Part shown: positions 44,948 through 54,790 of the stretch, in pieces
Numbering within the stretch: the first letter of the stretch is position 1
How the letters are laid out: every line of letters starts with the position of its first letter
The notes under the pieces: model-generated
The model's database searches: none
What the model saw: the letters and a program-made list of their open reading frames with translations, nothing else
What the model was told of the DNA's origin: nothing
Made by a program: the position numbers and the translations under genes
From: JAFDVL01 sp963794955
Lineage (GTDB): Bacteria > Acidobacteriota > Blastocatellia > RBC074
Direction: 5' to 3'
Length of the DNA stretch: 64,000 nt
Assembly (NCBI GenBank): GCA_963794955.1
Contig: CAWCGF010000025.1
Span: 186,001 to 250,000, forward strand

Positions 44948-44972
44948 CTACAGTTTTTTTGTAGTAGTTTTG

Positions 44973-45000
44973 AATAAGGGGTGGGCAACCACCCCTTATT
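44973..45000 (+). terminator. Intrinsic terminator of the histone-like gene
   Basis: A perfect 12-base stem AATAAGGGGTGG with its complement (44989-45000), GCAA tetraloop, followed by TTATT. Confidence 0.9.
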
Positions 45001-45016
45001 TTATTGGCACCAACCC

Positions 45017-45308
45017 CTTTTATCTGATTCACCTCATTCGACATTCTCAAGCCGGACCGCGTGGCAATTATGACGAACTTTCATCATTGGGAGAACAACA
45101 GGCGCACTTGTTAGGAGGCTACTTCGCACAATAACAGATTCGCTTCAATACGATTGATACGGGTCTGTTGCAGCGGCAACGGCTCACGGCCTCGGCGAGG
45201 TTTACCAAAGCCTCTCGCAATGTTTGTGCGAAGGAAGCGAGAGTTTCGCGCTCGACTTTGCAGGAAGAGGCAACGAAGATTTTCGCTAAGAAAAAGGGAT
45301 GCTTGTGA
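45017..45308 (+). pseudogene. Decayed histidine phosphatase (phosphoglycerate-mutase superfamily)
   Basis: The plus strand reads IHLIRHSQAGPRGNYDELSSLGEQQAHLLGGYFAQ, the N-terminus of a histidine phosphatase with the RH-x catalytic motif, immediately after the histone gene's terminator. An in-frame TAA follows at 45132, after which the same frame continues QIRFNTIDTGLLQRQRLTASARF, still homologous. No start codon fits, and the C-terminal half is absent. This is a pseudogene with at least one nonsense mutation. Confidence 0.65.
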
Positions 45309-45346
45309 CGGCATCCCTGTAGAGGTGGAGAACACTATGAAAACTT

Positions 45347-45423
<77 letters not shown>

Positions 45424-45433
45424 AACATCCATC

Positions 45434-45462
45434 AAGTTACACCAAGCAATGGCGTCGGTCAA
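45434..45462 (-). promoter_or_regulatory. Probable promoter of tRNA-Arg
   Basis: On the minus strand TTGACC (45457-45462), a 17-base spacer and TAACTT (45434-45439), about 10 bases before the tRNA 5' end. Confidence 0.55.
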
Positions 45463-45609
45463 TTCCTTTGCAGGGTCATTTCGTTTTCCCGAAAAGAGTT
45501 GAAAGAAAGCATCCAAAAGGAGATAAAGAGTTTTGTCGGCACGCAGTTCTCAAGTGGCAACGAAAAGTTGCGTGTAAACTAAAACCCTTTATCTGAGGTG
45601 AAAAGCTGC

Positions 45610-45780
45610 TATCACAAGGACGACGCCTGCTTGATATGTTAGCCGAAATCCTGGACCTTCGCGCCGCGCAAGGCCAACGCCATCCCCATCCCCTCATTGG
45701 CGATTCTCGCGTTGGGCTGTTATGCGGCCTTATATGGCTATCGCAGCGATGAGGCGCTTGATTTCTGTGCTAAATTCTAA
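45610..45780 (+). pseudogene. Transposase remnant (ISAs1-like N-terminus)
   Basis: The plus strand reads LLDMLAEILDLRAAQGQRHPHPLIGDSRVGLLCG and, after a one-base shift, LYGYRSDEALDFCAKF. That resembles the N-terminus of ISAs1-family transposases (LLEVLAEIPDPR..GRRHPL...LLCG..SY.AI). Stop codons follow immediately. It is a short decayed fragment with no visible ends. 45781-45931 holds nothing recognisable. Confidence 0.5.
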
Positions 45781-45931
45781 GCTGGGCATTTGGTTCCTTC
45801 TCCTGAGTTTGTCTTGCAACAACACTGTATGGGAGATCATTCAAATGCTCAATTTATGCTCGCGTGCGTGATAGCTGTCAAAGAATTTGTAACGAAACCG
45901 ATGGCTCACAATCCCCGCCCTGCATGAAGGT

Positions 45932-47230
45932 TTATTCCACACTCATCAAGCGAATTTTGCCATCCGCTCCACCAGTCGCTACGGTTGTGCCGTCGGGTGA
46001 AAGGGCGATGGAATTTAAGAGGCCGTAAAAAGGTGGGCGGCGAAACGTAAACGCGAAGGCAATGCCCGACGAATTCCAGGGTTGATCCCAACTGGTGATT
46101 GGCCAATCGCGGGGTTTGACGATCTGATTGATTTTGCCGGAAGCTGTGTCATACATCCGAATAATCCCATCGCCGCCACAGCCAACAATCTGCTCGCCGT
46201 CTTTGGTAAAAACAATGCCGCTGAGCCAACTGATGCTCGGCAGCATGTCTTTCGTTTTTTTCTTGCCTGACTTGTCCGCCAGGTTTTCCAACTCGTCGTA
46301 CGAAATCATGTACTCAGACGCCGTGCGCAACTGACGGAAGGTTTGCATGTCCCAAATCCTCAATGAACGATCTCGCCCCGCACTGGCCAGCAAGCGCCCA
46401 TCCGCCGAAAACGCCAGTGCCGTAACGGCCCGCGAATGCCCCGGCAAAGTTTGCCGCAGTTGCCCCGTAGTAATCTCCCAAATGAAAATTTCGTACGGCT
46501 CTTCATTCGGCGGGCGTCCGGTGCCTTCGATCATGCGGCTGCTGCCTGCCAACCAACGACTGTCCGGCGAAAAGGCCAGCGTTCGCATCGGCAACCCAGT
46601 TCCCTTTAGGCGAAACACCAGTTTCCAAGTGTTCACATCTATCAAAAACACTTCGCCAAGCCCATCGCAGATTTCTTTCTGACAATCTTTTTCCCCTTCT
46701 TGCGGAATCGGGCCAGTGGCAATCGCCAGCCAGCGGCTGTTGGGAGAGAACGCAATTTGCCACGCGGGATAGTCGTGAAAATTCAGTGTTGTTTGCAACG
46801 CACCTGTGGTTGCATCCCAGATCAGTACTTCCCCGTAATGAAAAAAAGTCGTGACGATCTTGTCCCCCTGTCGCCGCGTCCTTCGGTTTTTCAGATAGCT
46901 CTGCCCGCCCGCCAACCAACGACTATCCGGCGAGAAGGCGACCGAGCGAAACGTCATCCCACGTGAATTCTTGAGCTTGAGAATTTCCTTGCCGGTGGCC
47001 AGATTTGTTACCTTCACGCGGTCGCCGCCTGCGCTGGCCACGCTTTGGCCATCCGGCGCGAAAGAAACTGACCAAACAAACGTCGAATGACGTGCGAAGG
47101 CCTTCTCTTTTTTGGCGGCTTGTGCGACGGGATTCTCTGCCACCTGCGTTTGCGCGCAGGCTTGGCTGACCGCCAGCGATAAGAGGAGCAAACTCACAAA
47201 CAATAAATTTGGCACAGGAAATAGACGCAT
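45932..47230 (-). CDS. Exported WD40-repeat protein
   Basis: Protein of 432 residues with a signal peptide (LLFVSLLLLSLAVSQACA) and a WD40 propeller of about seven blades (HSTFVWSVSFAPDGQSVASAGGD, SRWLAGGQSYL, SRAVTALAFSADGRLLASAGRDRSLRIWD, NSIALSPDGTTVATGGADGKIRL). It is exported, so it probably acts as an extracytoplasmic scaffold or binding platform. No enzymatic domain is attached. It lies alone upstream of the divergent S9 peptidase. Family placement is clear; partner unknown. Confidence 0.85.
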   Translation of the reverse strand: MRLFPVPNLLFVSLLLLSLAVSQACAQTQVAENPVAQAAKKEKAFARHSTFVWSVSFAPDGQSVASAGGDRVKVTNLATGKEILKLKNSRGMTFRSVAFSPDSRWLAGGQSYLKNRRTRRQGDKIVTTFFHYGEVLIWDATTGALQTTLNFHDYPAWQIAFSPNSRWLAIATGPIPQEGEKDCQKEICDGLGEVFLIDVNTWKLVFRLKGTGLPMRTLAFSPDSRWLAGSSRMIEGTGRPPNEEPYEIFIWEITTGQLRQTLPGHSRAVTALAFSADGRLLASAGRDRSLRIWDMQTFRQLRTASEYMISYDELENLADKSGKKKTKDMLPSISWLSGIVFTKDGEQIVGCGGDGIIRMYDTASGKINQIVKPRDWPITSWDQPWNSSGIAFAFTFRRPPFYGLLNSIALSPDGTTVATGGADGKIRLMSVE

Positions 47231-47347
47231 ATTACAACCCCTTCAAGATGGGTTAGGAGGAGCGCAGATTTTTTGCTCCTTGTTTCAAGTTAGCCGCCAG
47301 TAGATAATGATGCCTCGTTACCCCGCAAGCAACTATTGGAGGAGATT

Positions 47348-49418
47348 ATGCGCCGAGTTCCCAGATTATTGAGTCTATTTTTATTGCTTTCCCTGTTCAC
47401 ATGCGCTGCCTTCGCGCAAACCAAACGCCCGCTGACCTTCGCAGACATGATTTCGATGAAGCGTGTCGCGGATGCGCAGATAGCGCCGGATGGCAGCAAA
47501 ATCGCCTATGTTGTCAACGTCATCAACAAAGAAGCCAATCGCGGTAAACGTAGCATCTGGCTAGTGTCAGCCAAGGGTGGTAACGCAACCGAGTTCATCA
47601 CGTCCGACAAAAACGATGACACGCCGCGCTGGTCGCCAGATGGTTCACGCGTGGCATTTCTTTCGACGCGCGCAGGCGCACCACAAATTTTCGTCGCCAA
47701 TGCTGATGGTGGAAACGCGCACCAAGTCACCAACGTGCCCGAAGGCGTCAGCGAATTCATCTGGTCGCCTGACGGCAAGAGCTTTGCGTTTGTTACTGAT
47801 GTGTATCCCGAATGCAAAGACCTGAAATGTGTTGCCGAAAAATCTGCTACCGTGGAAAACAGCAAGGTCAAAGCTGTCGTTACAGACCGCTTGCTCTATC
47901 GCCATTGGGATACCTTCAAACACGGCAAGCGAGCGCATTTGTTTGTAATTTCTGCGGAAGCCAACGCAGAGGGAAGTCAACCAAAAGATTTGACGCCGGG
48001 CGATTACGATGTGCCGCCATTCAGCTTGGGCGACCCGACAGCTTTCGCGTTTTCGCCGGACAGCAGAGAGCTTTGCTTTGCCCGCAATACCGACAAAGAC
48101 GAAGCCCTCAGCACCAATAACGATTTGTTCATCATTCCTGTCAGCGGCGGCGAAGCAAAGCGTATCACGGGCGAGAACAAAGGCTCCGACACCACGCCGC
48201 GCTATTCGCCCGATGGCAAATACATCGCGTATCGTTCGCAAGCGCGCAAGGGCTTTGAGTCAGATCGCTTCCGCCTAATGCTTTACGACCGCAAGGCTGG
48301 CACGGTGCGCGAGTTGTCCATCAACTTTGATCGGTGGGTCGAAGATTTGGCTTGGTTGCCCGATAGTAAAGGATTGCTTTTGACCAGTCAGGAGCGCGGA
48401 CGCGATGCATTGTGGCTCGCGCCAATGAACGGCGATAAGTTCAAACGCATCATCAACGAAGGCTCCAACACAGGCGCGACGGTTTCCGCCGACGGCAAAA
48501 CCTTTGCCTTTACGCGCGCGACGATGACAATGCCGAATGAGGTTTTCAAAGCCAATGCCGACGGCTCTGGCGTCACGCAACTATCGAGAACCAATGCGCA
48601 GTTACTGGCACAACTCGACCTCACTCCAGCAGAAGATTTTGATTATGTCGGTGCCTTGAAAGCCAAAGTTCACGGTTTCATTGTGAAGCCGCCGAATTTC
48701 GACAAGTCGAAAAAATATCCGATGATTTTGTTGATTCACGGTGGCCCGCAAGGCGCGTGGGTTGATACCTGGAGCTTTCGCTGGAATCCGCAGATGTGGG
48801 CCGCGCGGGGCTATGTGGTTGCCGCGATCAACCCACACGGCTCGACCGGGTACGGGCAAGCGTTTACCGAACAGATCACGGGCGAATGGGGCGGCGCGGG
48901 CTACGATGATTTGATGAAAGGCACGGATCACATGATCAAACTCGGCTATGTGGACGCAAATCGGATGGGTGCGGCAGGCGGCTCGTTCGGCGGCTATATG
49001 GTGAATTGGATCAACGGCCACACGGATCGTTTCAAAGCCCTCGTCTCGCACGCCAGCATCTTCAACGCCGAAAGTATGTATGCGACCGAAGAGCTATGGT
49101 TTCAGGAATGGGAGTGGAAAGGGGCGCCGTGGGATACGACGAGCGTTTATAAAAAATGGTCGCCGCATCTGTTCGTGAAAAACTTCAAAACGCCCACGCT
49201 GGTTGTGCATGGCGAATTGGATTACCGCGTGCCGATTGGCGAAGGCTTGCAGATTATTCTCCGCCTTACAACGACGCGGCGTGCCGTCGAAGTTGTTGTA
49301 TTACCCGGACGAAGGTCACTGGGTGCTGAAGCCGCAGAACAGTGAGCTTTGGTATAAGACGGTACTGGATTGGTTCGATCAGTGGCTGAGGAATGGCGGG
49401 CAGATAGCAGCGAAGTAG
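47348..49418 (+). pseudogene. S9 prolyl-oligopeptidase-family peptidase with C-terminal frameshift
   Basis: Secreted serine peptidase. A signal peptide (LSLFLLLSLFTCAAFAQ) and a WD40-like TolB propeller (about 30-400) precede the S9 alpha/beta domain with nucleophile GGSFGGYM and catalytic Asp in HGELDYRVP. At about 49253 an extra A shifts the frame. The normal ending (LFSALQRRGVPSKLLYYPDEGHWVLKPQNSELWYKTVLDWFDQWL) then lies in another frame up to 49418. The catalytic His (DEGHWV) is thus lost from the main frame, which ends at 49345. This may be a true mutation or a sequencing error; the gene is otherwise intact. ATG 47348 follows GGAGGAG. Confidence 0.85.
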
Positions 49419-49434
49419 CAACGAAAATAATACA

Positions 49435-51114
49435 ATGCAAGAAAATCTAATCGGTACGGTCAAAGGGCCGGGCGAGTACCCGCATCAATACACCTTTATC
49501 ACCAGCGACAACAAAAGCGCGCGCATCGGTGAATTTGTCTACTACATTGCAGACACAGGCGATGAAGAAGGCAAGTTGAATATTGTCGGTACGATTACGG
49601 AACGTGCGCTGGTGCGGTGTTTGCCAGATAGCTTTATGGCTGACCCGAATACGCCGCCGTCGTTGATCGCCAGCTTGATTGGCTTGCCGGAATCGGATGT
49701 TGAGTTGTACGAAATCACGGTTGAAGCGATTGGATATTTCGACGAGGGCTTGAGCGATTTTATCAACCCGCGCATTCCGCCAATGCCGGGACAGGGCGTG
49801 TTTATTGCTTCCAATAAAATGCTCTCGCGGATGCTTTCGCCGCGCCAGAAGGGGCAAAACGGCGGGGCGCATATCGGTTCCTTATTAACGCGCAAACGCG
49901 ATGAAGTGCCGATTGTGCTTTCGGTCAAAGATGTGGTTTCGACGCATCTGGCGGTATTGGCCAGCACGGGCGCAGGCAAAAGCTATACGGCAAGCGTGCT
50001 GATCGAAGAGTTGATGATGCCGCACAACCGTGCTGCCGTGTTGATCGTAGACCCACACGGCGAATATCACACGCTGACCGAATTGCACCAACACCCCGCT
50101 TTTAAAGGCCCCGACGGCTATGCGCCGGAAGTCAAAATCTTTACGCCAGATAAAATTCGCGTGCGGATTTCCTCGCTCACCGAAGCTGACATCATTTACC
50201 TGCTGCCGGAAATGACCGAAAAGATGAAATCCATTTTGTCTCCGGCCTATCGTTCGATTGTGAATAGCCCGAACGGCGAGCGGGGGACCTGGGGCTTTCT
50301 GGATTTGCTCGACGCCGTGCTGGGGCAAAAATACGAAGACGAAAAAGGCAAAGGCGGCGGCAACTCTTCGACGATTGACGCGCTCGAATGGCGGCTCAGA
50401 CGACGCTTTGAGCAAAGCCACGTCTTTTCCGATCACGAGCATATTGAGTTGACTGAAATGCTGAAGCCTGGCCAATGTTCGGTATTGCAGCTTTCTGACA
50501 TTGAGGAAACTGAGCAACAAGTCATCGTCGGCACGTTGCTCAGACGACTGAACAAAGCGCGTGTCGCGACGGTACGTGGGCAAGCCAACACAGGCGATGA
50601 AAGCTATTTGCCGTATCCGGTGTTTGTATTGCTCGAAGAATCGCATCGTTATGCGCCCGCCGGAACGCAGGTGGTTTCGACCAACATTCTGAAAACGATT
50701 CTGTCCGAAGGCCGCAAATTCGGCGTCGGTATTGGCTTGATTACGCAACGTCCAGGCAAGCTGGATCAGGACGTGCTGTCGCAATGCATGACGCAATTCA
50801 TTATGCGTATCGTCAATCCGATAGATCAGCAAACGATTGCCTCTTCGGTCGAAGGCGCGGGGCGACGCTTGCTGGAGGAATTACCTGCTTTGACGAAAGG
50901 GCAGGTCATTGTTTCCGGCGTAGCAATCAATACGCCTGTGCTGGCGCAAGTGCGTACACGTATGACGAAACACGGCGGCGAAACCATTGATGCTCCGGCG
51001 GAGTGGGAAAAATATTTCGCCAAGAGCGCCAAATCTTCCCGCGAACGCGACGAAGCCAAACTGGTAAAGCCCAAACCGAAAGACACCTACACAAAAGAAG
51101 GCTGGGATCTGTGA
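49435..51114 (+). CDS. HerA-like DNA translocase ATPase (DUF87/HAS-barrel)
   Basis: Cytoplasmic ATPase of 559 residues. An N-terminal HAS-barrel (about 1-150) is followed by a RecA-like core with Walker A LASTGAGKSYTAS, Walker B AVLIVDPHGEY, the later FVLLEESHRYAP, GVGIGLITQRP and a C-terminal arginine-finger region. HerA hexamers pump double-stranded DNA and usually work with nuclease NurA in end resection or with other effectors in defence systems. No NurA or defence effector is adjacent. The stop overlaps the GTG start of truA (GTGA). The ATG at 49435 starts MQENLIGTVKG. Confidence 0.9.
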   Translation: MQENLIGTVKGPGEYPHQYTFITSDNKSARIGEFVYYIADTGDEEGKLNIVGTITERALVRCLPDSFMADPNTPPSLIASLIGLPESDVELYEITVEAIGYFDEGLSDFINPRIPPMPGQGVFIASNKMLSRMLSPRQKGQNGGAHIGSLLTRKRDEVPIVLSVKDVVSTHLAVLASTGAGKSYTASVLIEELMMPHNRAAVLIVDPHGEYHTLTELHQHPAFKGPDGYAPEVKIFTPDKIRVRISSLTEADIIYLLPEMTEKMKSILSPAYRSIVNSPNGERGTWGFLDLLDAVLGQKYEDEKGKGGGNSSTIDALEWRLRRRFEQSHVFSDHEHIELTEMLKPGQCSVLQLSDIEETEQQVIVGTLLRRLNKARVATVRGQANTGDESYLPYPVFVLLEESHRYAPAGTQVVSTNILKTILSEGRKFGVGIGLITQRPGKLDQDVLSQCMTQFIMRIVNPIDQQTIASSVEGAGRRLLEELPALTKGQVIVSGVAINTPVLAQVRTRMTKHGGETIDAPAEWEKYFAKSAKSSRERDEAKLVKPKPKDTYTKEGWDL

Positions 51115-51950
51115 TAAAACAAAAGGCCGAAGGTAAATATCAAACAAGCACGGACCGAAAGCAAAAGTGGCAGGTAGAAGAAAAATCCTTTTTAAAATGC
51201 TGGAAGCTAACGCTTGAATTCGAGGGCACGAAATATCACGGCTGGCAGGAGCAAGCGAATGCAAAAACCATTCAAGGCGAGCTGAGAAAAGCTGCCGAAG
51301 ATTTTTTTGAGACCCGCGTTGAACTCGGTGGCGCGGGGCGCACCGATGCTGGCGTTCACGCACTCGCGCAAGTTGCGCATCTGAAACTACGGCAAAAACC
51401 ACGCACACTGTATCGCACCAAAGACATTCTATTCGGTCTGAATGACCGCTTGCCAGCGGACATCTGCCTGATTGACGTGACCGAAGCGCATCCCAATTTT
51501 CACGCGCGTCATGATGCGATAGCGCGCTCGTATCTGTATCAAATCTCCCCGCGAAAAACAGCTTTTGCCAAAAAATATGTGTGGTGGGTGAAGGATAAAC
51601 TGGATGTCGCTGCAATGGCGACTGCGGCAAAATTCCTGGTTGGGCGGCATGATTTCTCCGCCTTTAGCAAAGCCGATCCGGCGCGTCCTGATGAATCTAC
51701 CATTGTGGCTGTCGAGGCAGCAGAAATCACGCTGGAAAACCAGTTGATTCTGTTTCGGATTACGGCGTCACATTTCTTGTGGAATATGGTGCGACGCCTG
51801 ATGGGCGCATTAGTGGAAGTTGGCAGGCAGAAGATGACGACGGAAGAATTCGCGGCGTTGGTGCATAAAAAGACCCTTAAGGCAGTGACCTTGACAGCCC
51901 CACCATCAGGACTTTTTCTTGAACGAATTACCTATCCTCCTCGTCCCTAA
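51111..51950 (+). CDS. truA: tRNA pseudouridine(38-40) synthase TruA
   Basis: RNA-modifying enzyme of about 280 residues. The catalytic Asp lies in GAGRTDAGVHALAQVAH. Other family segments are LTLEFEGTKYHGWQEQ, DICLIDVTEAHPNFHARHDAIARSYLYQI and FLWNMVRRLMGALVEVG. It isomerises uridines in the tRNA anticodon arm. The preferred GTG start at 51111 overlaps the herA-like stop, with GAAGG upstream; the frame open to 51003 runs inside the preceding gene and is not conserved. The first 40 residues are a basic extension. Confidence 0.92.
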   Translation: MIKQKAEGKYQTSTDRKQKWQVEEKSFLKCWKLTLEFEGTKYHGWQEQANAKTIQGELRKAAEDFFETRVELGGAGRTDAGVHALAQVAHLKLRQKPRTLYRTKDILFGLNDRLPADICLIDVTEAHPNFHARHDAIARSYLYQISPRKTAFAKKYVWWVKDKLDVAAMATAAKFLVGRHDFSAFSKADPARPDESTIVAVEAAEITLENQLILFRITASHFLWNMVRRLMGALVEVGRQKMTTEEFAALVHKKTLKAVTLTAPPSGLFLERITYPPRP

Positions 51951-51973
51951 TCCTGCGCCAGCAAAGAAATTTG

Positions 51974-52001
51974 TTGACAAGTTGCCGCAACCAGAAATAA
52001 T
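51974..52001 (+). promoter_or_regulatory. Promoter upstream of the pilin-like operon
   Basis: TTGACA (51974-51979), a 16-base spacer and AATAAT (51996-52001), about 115 bases before the pilin-like ATG. Confidence 0.6.
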
Positions 52002-52115
52002 GAGCCGTAACACTCTCTGCAGTCCCGCCGAGAATTCCACCAAAAACCCGGAGAAAAGCCCCAGCAGCCCTTACTGATTTAGCTACGCTTGGCTACACCG
52101 AAAAAGGAGACATCC

Positions 52116-52580
52116 ATGCTTTTCTCAACAAATACTCAACGTTCCCAGTTCGGTTTTTCCCTAATCGAATTATTGATCGTCGTTGCCATTATTGGCATTC
52201 TGGCAGCGATTGTTGCTCCCCTGTTATTGGATGCTCGTGTGACTTCCAAACGGGCCGCTGCGATTTCCAGCCTGCGGTTGATGCACACGACAGAACACAA
52301 TTATTTCACACAAAATTCTCGCTATGCCACCTTGTCTGAATTGAATTCATTTCAGGGTGGTGGCTTAGGAACGATGACAACCGCAACAGAATTGACTACC
52401 AACGGTTACACATATCAGATGGTTCCACCGACCCCCAGTCCTACCAGTTTGACCACCGACTTTGCCATTGAATCAAATGGCTTCAATCGCGACGGAACGG
52501 CGGCCAAATATCTGGTGAGTACAAACGGCACGATGCAACAGGTTCTGCCTGTTTCTCAGTACCTCGCGAAATTCGAATAA
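52116..52580 (+). CDS. Type IV pilin-like / pseudopilin protein
   Basis: Prepilin of 154 residues. The leader ends in Gly, followed by FSLIELLIVVAIIGILAAIVAPLLL, with the conserved Glu at position +5 of the mature protein. Prepilin peptidase would cleave after the Gly (QFG|FSLIELL). The C-terminal globular part is Thr/Ser-rich and small, as in minor pilins or type II secretion pseudopilins. AAAGGAG precedes ATG 52116. It is the first gene of a unit with the large protein 11 bases downstream, which suggests the two act together at the envelope. Confidence 0.88.
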   Translation: MLFSTNTQRSQFGFSLIELLIVVAIIGILAAIVAPLLLDARVTSKRAAAISSLRLMHTTEHNYFTQNSRYATLSELNSFQGGGLGTMTTATELTTNGYTYQMVPPTPSPTSLTTDFAIESNGFNRDGTAAKYLVSTNGTMQQVLPVSQYLAKFE

Positions 52581-52591
52581 AGAGTACCGCC

Positions 52592-54730
52592 ATGTCCCAA
52601 TCTGCAGCTACTCCTACTAAAGGGCTGAGTCCACAGGTGGCGAAGGAATCGTTGGCCTATCTACGACGTGCCATCGAAAAGATGAAAGCGCTGCAAGCAA
52701 CGGAGCGCGTCATTGCCTGCTTAGAGCGGGCGGTGCTCAATCGCGTGCCGGAAAAATTTGAGTTGAAGTCCTTGGTGGTGGCGATCAACTCGCTTAACCT
52801 GGCCTTGCGCGCAGGTGATGAAGCGAAAGTCTTGCTCACACGTGGCACAGTCAACGAAGAATTGGAGACCGCGCTAATACAGCTAATCGGTCGGGATGAG
52901 GTCATTATGCCGTATGATCTGCGGCATCTTTGTGAGCAAGATAGTTCTTTATTGGATTTGAATTCGTTAGCTGCATTGACCAACTTTTATCGGAGTTTCC
53001 CCTCTACAGCAGCCAGCCGCAGCAAGTATGATTTCGTCATTACGCGCCTTTTCTCCAGTGCCGATGCGGGCCGTTCAGAACGCCATCGCCATCTCAGGAT
53101 TAGTCGTGCGCGAATCACCAAACGCCTGACAGAAATGTGCCGGGCCTGGGGAGAAACGCCGGAGCCTGATCCGGCGGATGCCGTTCGTCTCCCAGCCTTG
53201 CTCCGGCAATTTGAAGCTTTCCTGACAGAGTTGAGAACCATCCATTCGCTGGAGGACTTCGCCGCCAAATCCTTCTTTCAGCGGGTGCGTGATTTCAAAG
53301 CCGACCTCGGCGCTACGCTTTTTCTCCCAGAAGTGACCGCCGCCTCAGTCGAAGCCAACATCACCATTGCCAATTACTTTTTGTGGCTGCTTGAATTGGA
53401 AAGTGTGGTGATGCAACAAGCGCCGGAAGAGTTTCACCTGCTGGCGGATGCTTTTAGCGACACATACTCCAACGAAGCGGACGCCGTCTCGCACCTGCTG
53501 GACGAGCTCCAAGCGACGAACCAACTCGATGAAGTAGCGCAAATACGTGTTTCTCGCTTCCTCCGACTCTTACAATTAGCAACTAGCGTGAGCGAAGAAA
53601 CTGATCTCCCCTGGGACTGTAATTCAGAGGTGCTTTGGGGTGAATCAGATGACACTGGTGAGGCACCCGCCGACTTGGCAGATGCAACCTATTCCACCAT
53701 TGTGGTAGATGAGGATGACGAGTTACAAGCGTTTGTCATAGCGCCTGAAAGTCAGGCGCTGATGGAAGAATTACAACCGCTTACGGTAGAGCCAGAAAAC
53801 CAGGCGTTGATAGACGAGCTACAAGCGTTTGCGGCGCAGCCAGAAAATCAGGCGTTGATAACAGCCTATCGTGAGGCATCAGACGAAGTTCGCAAACTGG
53901 AGCTTCAGTGCTTCCTATCCCCACTACCAGATGGAGAGCCTGAGGAATTACACAGTGAATACGTGTCACGCCGTACCGCACTTGAACTCATCTTTCGTGC
54001 CGATCAGTTCGTGCAAATGGAGTTGAGAAGAGATTGTGATCCAGGCCCCGATACAGAAGTTATAAAAGCACGCGTTGATAAACTTTTGGATGATCTTGGG
54101 CAAGGCAGTGACGAAATGCGAGAATTCATCAACGCCACGCACAATCAGGAGCAACCTGCCAATTACGAAATCTTCTTACACGTTTACAATCAATTGATGG
54201 CGGCACGGCTGCGGTTGCAATCCGCGCTCGTGCGCCGTAGCGCCAGGGAGATTGTCCTCTATGATTCGCAAGAAGAAGAAACTACCACTCAGCTTTCCGT
54301 GCAAACCGCGCCGGAAACTATTCAGGAAGCCCGCTCCCCTGAAGGCCCTAAAAACCAGAAAACCATTGCCCCGAATGCACGTCGCAAGTGGCTGGTAAGC
54401 GCGGCTCTCTTATTGCTTGTCGCCGCCATCGGGCTTCGCTTCACCACCCCGAACGACAAAGTAGTACGCAAAGATGACGCCGATGTCGTGCGCCTCGCCC
54501 AGAAGGAAGTACCGAACGGTCAAATGTTCGCAGAAATTAAGCTGCATCGCGATCTGTTGCTTGGCATTGCCACCGAAAGCTGGCTGACGCTTTCAGCCAA
54601 AGAGCAAAAGGAAAAGTTGCAAGAGTTATTGCGCTTTGGCCAGGAGCGCGGCGCGGTGCGCGTCTTGCTGGTTAATCCCCAAGGTGCCACCGTTGGCAGC
54701 GCTACCAAAAACGACCTCTACGTGAATTGA
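52592..54730 (+). CDS. Large unrecognised membrane protein linked to the pilin
   Basis: Protein of 712 residues not assignable to a family. Helical N-terminal part (about 1-340). A set of three imperfect 22-residue repeats lies at about 380-430 (PESQALMEELQPL, PENQALIDELQAF, PENQALITAYREA). A single membrane helix (KWLVSAALLLLVAAIGLRF, about 597-617) precedes a 95-residue C-terminal domain (QLVNPQGATVGSATKNDLYV-like end). No signal peptide; topology is probably cytoplasmic N-terminus with an exported C-terminus. It lies 11 bases after the pilin gene, so shared expression is likely. A role in pilus assembly or surface sensing is speculation. Confidence 0.72.
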   Translation: MSQSAATPTKGLSPQVAKESLAYLRRAIEKMKALQATERVIACLERAVLNRVPEKFELKSLVVAINSLNLALRAGDEAKVLLTRGTVNEELETALIQLIGRDEVIMPYDLRHLCEQDSSLLDLNSLAALTNFYRSFPSTAASRSKYDFVITRLFSSADAGRSERHRHLRISRARITKRLTEMCRAWGETPEPDPADAVRLPALLRQFEAFLTELRTIHSLEDFAAKSFFQRVRDFKADLGATLFLPEVTAASVEANITIANYFLWLLELESVVMQQAPEEFHLLADAFSDTYSNEADAVSHLLDELQATNQLDEVAQIRVSRFLRLLQLATSVSEETDLPWDCNSEVLWGESDDTGEAPADLADATYSTIVVDEDDELQAFVIAPESQALMEELQPLTVEPENQALIDELQAFAAQPENQALITAYREASDEVRKLELQCFLSPLPDGEPEELHSEYVSRRTALELIFRADQFVQMELRRDCDPGPDTEVIKARVDKLLDDLGQGSDEMREFINATHNQEQPANYEIFLHVYNQLMAARLRLQSALVRRSAREIVLYDSQEEETTTQLSVQTAPETIQEARSPEGPKNQKTIAPNARRKWLVSAALLLLVAAIGLRFTTPNDKVVRKDDADVVRLAQKEVPNGQMFAEIKLHRDLLLGIATESWLTLSAKEQKEKLQELLRFGQERGAVRVLLVNPQGATVGSATKNDLYVN

Positions 54731-54790
54731 GGCCAGAATCCTGCGCTTCGGCTTGCTTGTCATGGCTTTTCTCGCCGAGAATGCTCAGCC

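Noticed and set aside
44656..44988. Ala/Phe-rich minus-strand reading frame of 110 codons
   Set aside because: It is the complement of the histone-like heptad repeats; repeats keep all frames open, and it has no ribosome site.
49435..51114. HerA-based anti-phage defence system
   Set aside because: No SIR2, DUF4297, NurA or other effector gene is adjacent; the neighbour is the housekeeping gene truA.
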